From assembly GCA_963971225.1 (NCBI GenBank), contig OZ020268.1, positions 36,729,848 to 36,793,847 on the forward strand: a DNA stretch of 64,000 nucleotides. Reading direction: 5' to 3'. Every line of letters begins with the position of its first letter. Position 1 is the first letter of the stretch. The notes below the pieces were generated by a model that did no database searches, was not told the origin of the DNA, and saw only the letters and a list, made by a program, of their open reading frames with translations. The DNA is from Melieria omissa (Eukaryota > Arthropoda > Insecta > Diptera > Ulidiidae). The position numbers and the translations under genes were made by a program. Below are positions 59,540-64,000 of the stretch, one piece after another.

Positions 59540-60365
59540 ATAAGTCCCTAAAACTTGAGACACTTACAACCATTTCGCCTCTTTCTTTCGTCTACTATCT
59601 CGGAGATTCATCAAACAGGTATTCATACTCGAATCTTCTACACCCAAAGTATGAAAATTTGTGTAGCCCACAGTTCCTACGAAATAACAACTTTGTTTCT
59701 GAAAACCTTTAGTCTTCAGCTACAAAACAATAAGTCATATGAGTAGCTACAACTTGAGACTCTTACAACCATATCGCCTCTCTCTTTCCACCAGTTTCTT
59801 AGAGATTCATCAAACACAGTTTCTACAAATGGTAAATCCGTCCCATTCCTGAAAGTATTCATATTCATTCATTCATATTCCGGAAGTTGCCCCTAAAACT
59901 TGAGACTCTTACAACCATTTAGTCTCCTTTCGTCGACTTTCTCAGAGATTCATCAAACAGGCACTCACTTCTTGAAAGTTCTAGACTTCAGCTACAGAAT
60001 AACAAACCAAACTTCAGAATTAGTTTTTGAAAAAGACTTGAAACCGTTTCTTCTTCTCTTTTCTATCAGAGATTCCCAAATCTCCAAACGCATTTTACTT
60101 AAAGTATCACACGTTTTGTTGCCCACAGTTCCTATGACCACTTTGATCTATTCTCGAAAGCCTTGAGACTTCAGCTACGAAACAATAAAAACAACTCTGT
60201 AATTAGTCTTTAAAACGGGGTAAAGGGGTTCAACCTTTAGACAGTTTCTTCTTCTCCTTTAATCTTTCTCGTATAGATTCATCAAATAGGTATTCACAGT
60301 CTATTTTCGATACTCATTCTACCCAAAGTATCAAACTGTGTGAGGCGCGACGGTTCTTACATCTT
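59540..60365. repeat. diverged tandem repeat in the intron, about four units
   Basis: The blocks AAACTTGAGACTCTTACAAC, GAGATTCATCAAACAGG and CACAGTTCCTA, plus CTTCAGCTACAAAACAATAA, recur in order from about 59,549, 59,748, 59,890 and 60,030-60,170, with a partial unit to 60,365. Period about 150-200 bp with heavy divergence. No coding sense. Confidence 0.75.
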
Positions 60366-60721
60366 TGGGGGTCCACTGTATCCAACCATTATATTGCCCG
60401 ACTCTTTGTTATATGACACTAGTCTACAAATTATAGGCTGATCGCATGCTTCTTCAAAAATAGGTTGTTTCTTCACTAATTTTGAATCACTAAACGGTAA
60501 TCACGATTCGAATTGCCAGAATTGGTTGGAAGCAAAAAAAGTTACAAATCTCATATTGACAGTTAAAAAACGAAGTGGGTTTTTAAGAACCCAATAATTT
60601 CGGCTTAAAGTTTAAGTCTAATTTTCTGGGAATCTATTTCGATGGAAAATCAAATGTGAAAATGCTTCTCTAAAAAAATATATACAGTGAAACCCGCTTA
60701 AGTACGTGCTTCCCCACTTAA

Positions 60722-60870
60722 CCCTTTCGACCTCTAATTTTACCCTGTGTCTTTATATTACTTTTTGGTAATTAAATCATTTTGAAATGATGCGAAATTT
60801 GAAGTCACCACGCCTCTTTGTTAGAGTTCTAAAGCTATTTTACTTTTGAACAATTTTAGCTTAAAATGGG
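60722..60870. mobile_element. possible TTAA-flanked MITE
   Basis: TTAA at 60,718-60,721 and 60,871-60,874 bounds CCCTTTCGACC...AAAATGGG. Only about five terminal bases pair, so this may be chance. Its left end resembles that of the MITE at 1825-2060 (CCCTTTCG). Confidence 0.3.
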
Positions 60871-61149
60871 TTAAACAATTTTGAAGCAACATTTTTTAAT
60901 TACAAAAAAATTATTAAATATTTATGTAAAAATACAAAATTATCACTTTTTGATTTTATTTAACTATCATTAAAGAAACAGGGTTTTGCTCAAATGCGCC
61001 AAATTCGTAGACTTCAATTAGAATAGAAACTTTACCTGATATTGCTGCAAATTAGTGGTAATTATTTTGAGGATAGCAGTAACATTTTTGTAATTTGCTT
61101 TGAATTAACATTTGAAAGTATTAATTTGTTGGTACCTACTTAAATTAAA

Positions 61150-61213
61150 CCCATAAATCAATCGGAGCTGTACACAAAACCCCCCGAAATAAAAACCCTG
61201 TGTGCACCATTGC
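61150..61213 (-). mobile_element. end fragment of the GTGGCGCACACAGG family
   Basis: On the minus strand from about 61,213: GCAATGGTGCACACAGGGTT, a short T/A stretch and TTTCGGGGGGTTTTGTG. Related to the fragments at 4.3, 39.0, 39.2, 44.2 and 56.0 kb. Only one end is present. Confidence 0.4.
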
Positions 61214-61564
61214 TTGTACCCTTAAGATATCCCAGTTTTCATTAGTGAACAATTTAAGTTGGCAGCCAATATGTCATTTTCTATTGGCACTTTAAATTTA
61301 TTTCGACTTTTATATATATTTTTCACTTTGAAATCTTATTTTCAACTGTCACAAAGTGGTGACTTCGCAATATTGTTGCACATTGTACTCAACATGTGGA
61401 CAATTTACAACAACATTCACACTAAAAATTGCAATCAACACTCACAAATCTACTAACAATAAAATCTTGTATATTCTCTCCTCTCGTCTGTCTCGCTCCT
61501 GAACTTCGATGCAATTGCTTGCGTCTTCTAATTGCACAACACGCAACGGCATTGACCACACCAG

Positions 61565-64000
61565 AAGCAACTGCTGTCACAACAACAGTGTCCATTGAAG
61601 GACCAGCACTTTCCGCCTTCGAGCTGTACAAGTCACAACGACGCAACAGCCGACGCAACGGGCATCGAGTTCATAAGAAAACATACAAGGATTATCTGCA
61701 ATACGCAAGCAAATACGCGCTGCGTGACAGGACGGCAACAACAACAACAGCAACGGACGCTGCAGCTACAACAACAACGATGATAACAACGGCGCCATCA
61801 AATGCAGCAACGGAAAGTGCAACGCAAACACAAATCACAAATAGCACGAAAGACAAACAAGCGGCAACGGTGCGGCCGGTGAACGGAAAACACGTCGAGA
61901 AGTTAAGGAAATATGCCAGAAAACTGGAGGCGGAAAAAGCACGAGGATTACCGGCATCGCCCATCTTTGCGGTGGGCGCCAATCGAAAGGTTGCAGCGAA
62001 CGTCGACGAACAACGCACAGCGAAGCCCTTCTACGAGGGCCAAATCAACTACTACATGGAAACAAAGGACGATGACAACGACAACAACAACAACAACAAC
62101 AACGATGGCGACGACGACGATGCAACTGACGGCAGCATGTCGGCAGCAAAAGCACGGCAGCACGCCGACAAGGCGAGTCTACGCAGAGCCGAAATGGGGC
62201 CGCACGCGCGCAGCATGGAGAACGCCATAGCGGCGGACAACAGCAACTGGTATCGACGTGTAAGTCCAGTGTTGCGAAATGGCGTCAAGAGCACGTCGAC
62301 CAACGGCAACAACGAGGCCAAGCATGCCGAGGGCGAGACAGCCGAAGAGCGCAGACACAATCACCATCAGCACGAACATCACCGCGAAGAGCATCGTCAG
62401 CACCAGCCGCATCAGCCGCATCGTCAGCACCATCGCGCGCACGGCAGCCACCATTACCCACACACCCATCATCGCAGCAGTCATCACAAGCATCATCAAC
62501 ACGGCAAACACTATCAATCAGCAACACCGCATCATCAGCAGCAACCGTCGCCAGCGCAGGCCAATCCCTATCAGCGCAAGTTGCTGCCGCACAGCCAACG
62601 CCAACCCGGCGGCCCCTACACCTCGGCACATGCCGCCTCACTGGGCGTCTACACAGCAGCAGCGGCAGCCGCAGCCAGTTCCGCTTCTGCATCGTCGTCG
62701 TCGTCGTCGCCAACAACGTCGACACAGACACCGCTACCGCCGCCCGGCTACAAACCACACGCCGGCGCCATGCAGGAACTGGGCCATCAAATCACCGAGA
62801 TGGAGGAGTTCGAGCGCTACTACGCCAAGTGGCCGCACCTGGCGCGCGTGCAGTTCCAGGTGTACGACGAGCACTACCGCGAGTCGCACCCCGAACTCTA
62901 CGCGGACTACGAGGACGAGGACTACGAGAGCGCCGCCGAGCTGGAGGAGGCGCAGAGCGGCACCGACGAGGACGCCAATCTGCCGCCGTACATCAAGAAG
63001 TACAACCGCCGCAACAAGCAGCTGCTCAACCTGCTCGAGGGCACTCTGCCGCCAGCTACGCGCACGCCGCGCCTTTGGTCCAGCTCGGTGCTGCAGCCGG
63101 GGCCGCGCGACAGTCGCAGTGGCAGCGAAGTAGTGCCGATACGCATCGACGACGACTATCTTAAGGAGAAACGCAAACGCTACCACAATCGTCACGACGA
63201 CAACAGCAGCGCCAGCAAGCAGTACTGGCGCGATTTGTTTGCGCCGCAACGCAATGCCACGCATACAGCAACGGATAGCAACAACAACAACATAGTTGTC
63301 ACTACAACACAAACCCCACAGCAGCAGCAACAAGACCAGCCAGCACAATCGTCGAACCATCTGCCCGACGAGAACGTAAGCATCTCTGCACCTGACGCCG
63401 ACGCCGACATCGACGCCGATCCCGATGCCAATTCGGCGCTCATTTGGCCAAAGGAAATCGAAAATAAATCGAATGCAAACGTCGAATTGGCAGGAAGCGT
63501 TCAAATGACATGGCAAATGGAAAAATTAACAACCGTCGCGCCACCCGCCAGCACACCAAAGTCAGCCATTTTCCGCTTGCCTTCATATCCGGCCATCGCT
63601 GGCAGTTTCATCGGCAAGCCGCGCAGTCGCAGCGCACAATTTGCGCCCAGCGCCAGTCGCGGCAGCGCCTACACGCATGCCAGCAGCAGCGGCTTTGATC
63701 TGGGCCGCAGTGGCGGCCGACTGCCAGCGAACAGCTACACCGGCTACAACAGCAACAACGTTAACAACTACTACAAATCAATGTCGTCGCGCCTCAGCGC
63801 CTACCGGCCAAACGCAGTGGCGCCGCAAGTCAACGGCCTCGGCACAACTGCGCCGCCGGACAGCGTTGCCAGCACGACTGCCGCCACTGCGGCAACGGGC
63901 AGCGCCGCGCGCACCATCAACTCGTTCGTCTATCATCGCGTGGTAGACGCGTCGCCACGGCTGGTGGGCACCGGCGCCGCCGTCGGCCGCAAACAGCGGC
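61565..64000 (+). CDS. coding exon of an unrecognised large disordered protein (exon n+2, runs off the window)
   Basis: The acceptor CACACCAG ends at 61,564, with a branch-like CTAAT near 61,528. The start phase (two bases to complete a codon) matches the donor at 54,716. In-frame AGs at 61,588 and 61,600 are alternative starts. The frame stays open for 811 codons to the window edge. Order: ELYKSQRRNSRRNGHRVHKK and KDYLQYASKYALRD, a Thr/Ala-rich linker, HVEKLRKYARKLEAEKARGL (a likely helix), an Asn/Asp run near 62,070-62,125, a His-rich tract (62,350-62,560), Ala and Ser runs (62,655-62,710), then the least repetitive part (62,761-63,180) with EEFERYYAKWPHLARVQFQV, YDEHYRESHPELYADYEDED and PPYIKKYNRRNKQLLNLLEG. 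A dibasic KEKRKR (about 63,163-63,180) could be a cleavage site if secreted. A Tyr/Ser/Gly-rich region follows. High third-position GC in this part contrasts with the surroundings and supports real coding. Function not known to me. Confidence 0.88.

Larger units (their letters stand above)
54717..61564 (+). other. intron of about 6.85 kb loaded with repeats
   Basis: Runs from the GTGAGT donor to a phase-1 acceptor at 61,563-61,564. It contains a LINE remnant, hAT-like sequences, a hexamer array and a diverged tandem repeat (listed separately). 54.73-55.14 kb, 55.64-57.73 kb and 58.74-59.53 kb show nothing recognisable beyond a 55-bp near-duplicate at about 56,240 and 56,345 (AGTAAAAATTTCTCAAGGCA, then TTATAGATAAAT-like) and a GTGGCGCACACAGG end at about 56,032. 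Confidence 0.6.

Noticed and set aside
62279..63516. Other long frames over the third exon (Arg/Thr-rich on plus, Val/Leu-rich on minus)
   Set aside because: They are shadows of the open coding frame in GC-rich, triplet-biased sequence. The chosen frame alone is continuous from 61,565 to the window edge and phase-consistent with the upstream donor.
1..64000. LTR retrotransposon, CRISPR array, rRNA gene or bacterial-type operon
   Set aside because: I looked for paired long terminal repeats, regularly spaced short repeats, rRNA segments and closely packed genes, and found none.

Overview
The window reads as nuclear DNA of a higher fly. It is AT-rich, heavily invaded by insect-type transposons (mariner, piggyBac-like, hAT-like and PIF/Harbinger-like elements, and LINEs with an RNase H domain), and carries many CA/GT runs and CAA-repeat exons. 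The repeat repertoire resembles that of tephritid fruit flies, but the family assignment is an inference. There is no bacterial-type gene organisation, no rRNA, no genuine tRNA gene and no CRISPR array.

Layout. From 1 to about 50,800 I find no host protein-coding exon. This part alternates between blocks of more mixed composition with CA/GT runs (about 5.2-6.7, 9.8-10.9, 16.0-17.6, 21.7-24.1, 26.4-27.3, 31.5-33.3, 40.5-41.9, 45.5-47.3 and 49.4-50.7 kb) and AT-rich blocks built from mobile elements. The first kind looks like older single-copy intergenic or intronic DNA. The second contains LINE 3' remnants (0.95-1.5, 11.6-12.8, 19.0-20.5, 33.6-33.9, 34.6-35.1, 42.6-43.2 and 55.2-55.6 kb), three decayed mariner copies, a fold-back element made from two mariner ends, several short elements with clear terminal inverted repeats (TIRs), three tRNA-derived SINE segments and four long simple-sequence arrays.

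From 50,815 to the right edge lies the one convincing host gene, on the + strand and open at both ends. Three coding exons are supported: 50,815-50,981, 53,408-54,716 and 61,565 to beyond 64,000. Their splice sites and reading phases agree and give more than 1,300 codons. The protein is acidic at its start, rich in low-complexity Asn, Gln, His, Ala and Ser runs, and has a compact charged segment near 62.76-63.18 kb. I do not recognise it. Its introns hold a SINE, a LINE remnant, an hAT-like element swollen by a hexamer array and a diverged tandem repeat.

The most interesting structures are: (i) a SINE whose 3' tail matches the 3' tail of a LINE in the same window, suggesting a SINE-LINE partnership; (ii) two SINEs with different tRNA heads and tails that share a central core; (iii) three copies of an unclassified repeat that carry a vertebrate-CTCF-like motif at the same place; (iv) a mariner fold-back inserted inside one of those copies; (v) an unclassified inverted-repeat element with arrayed subterminal motifs.
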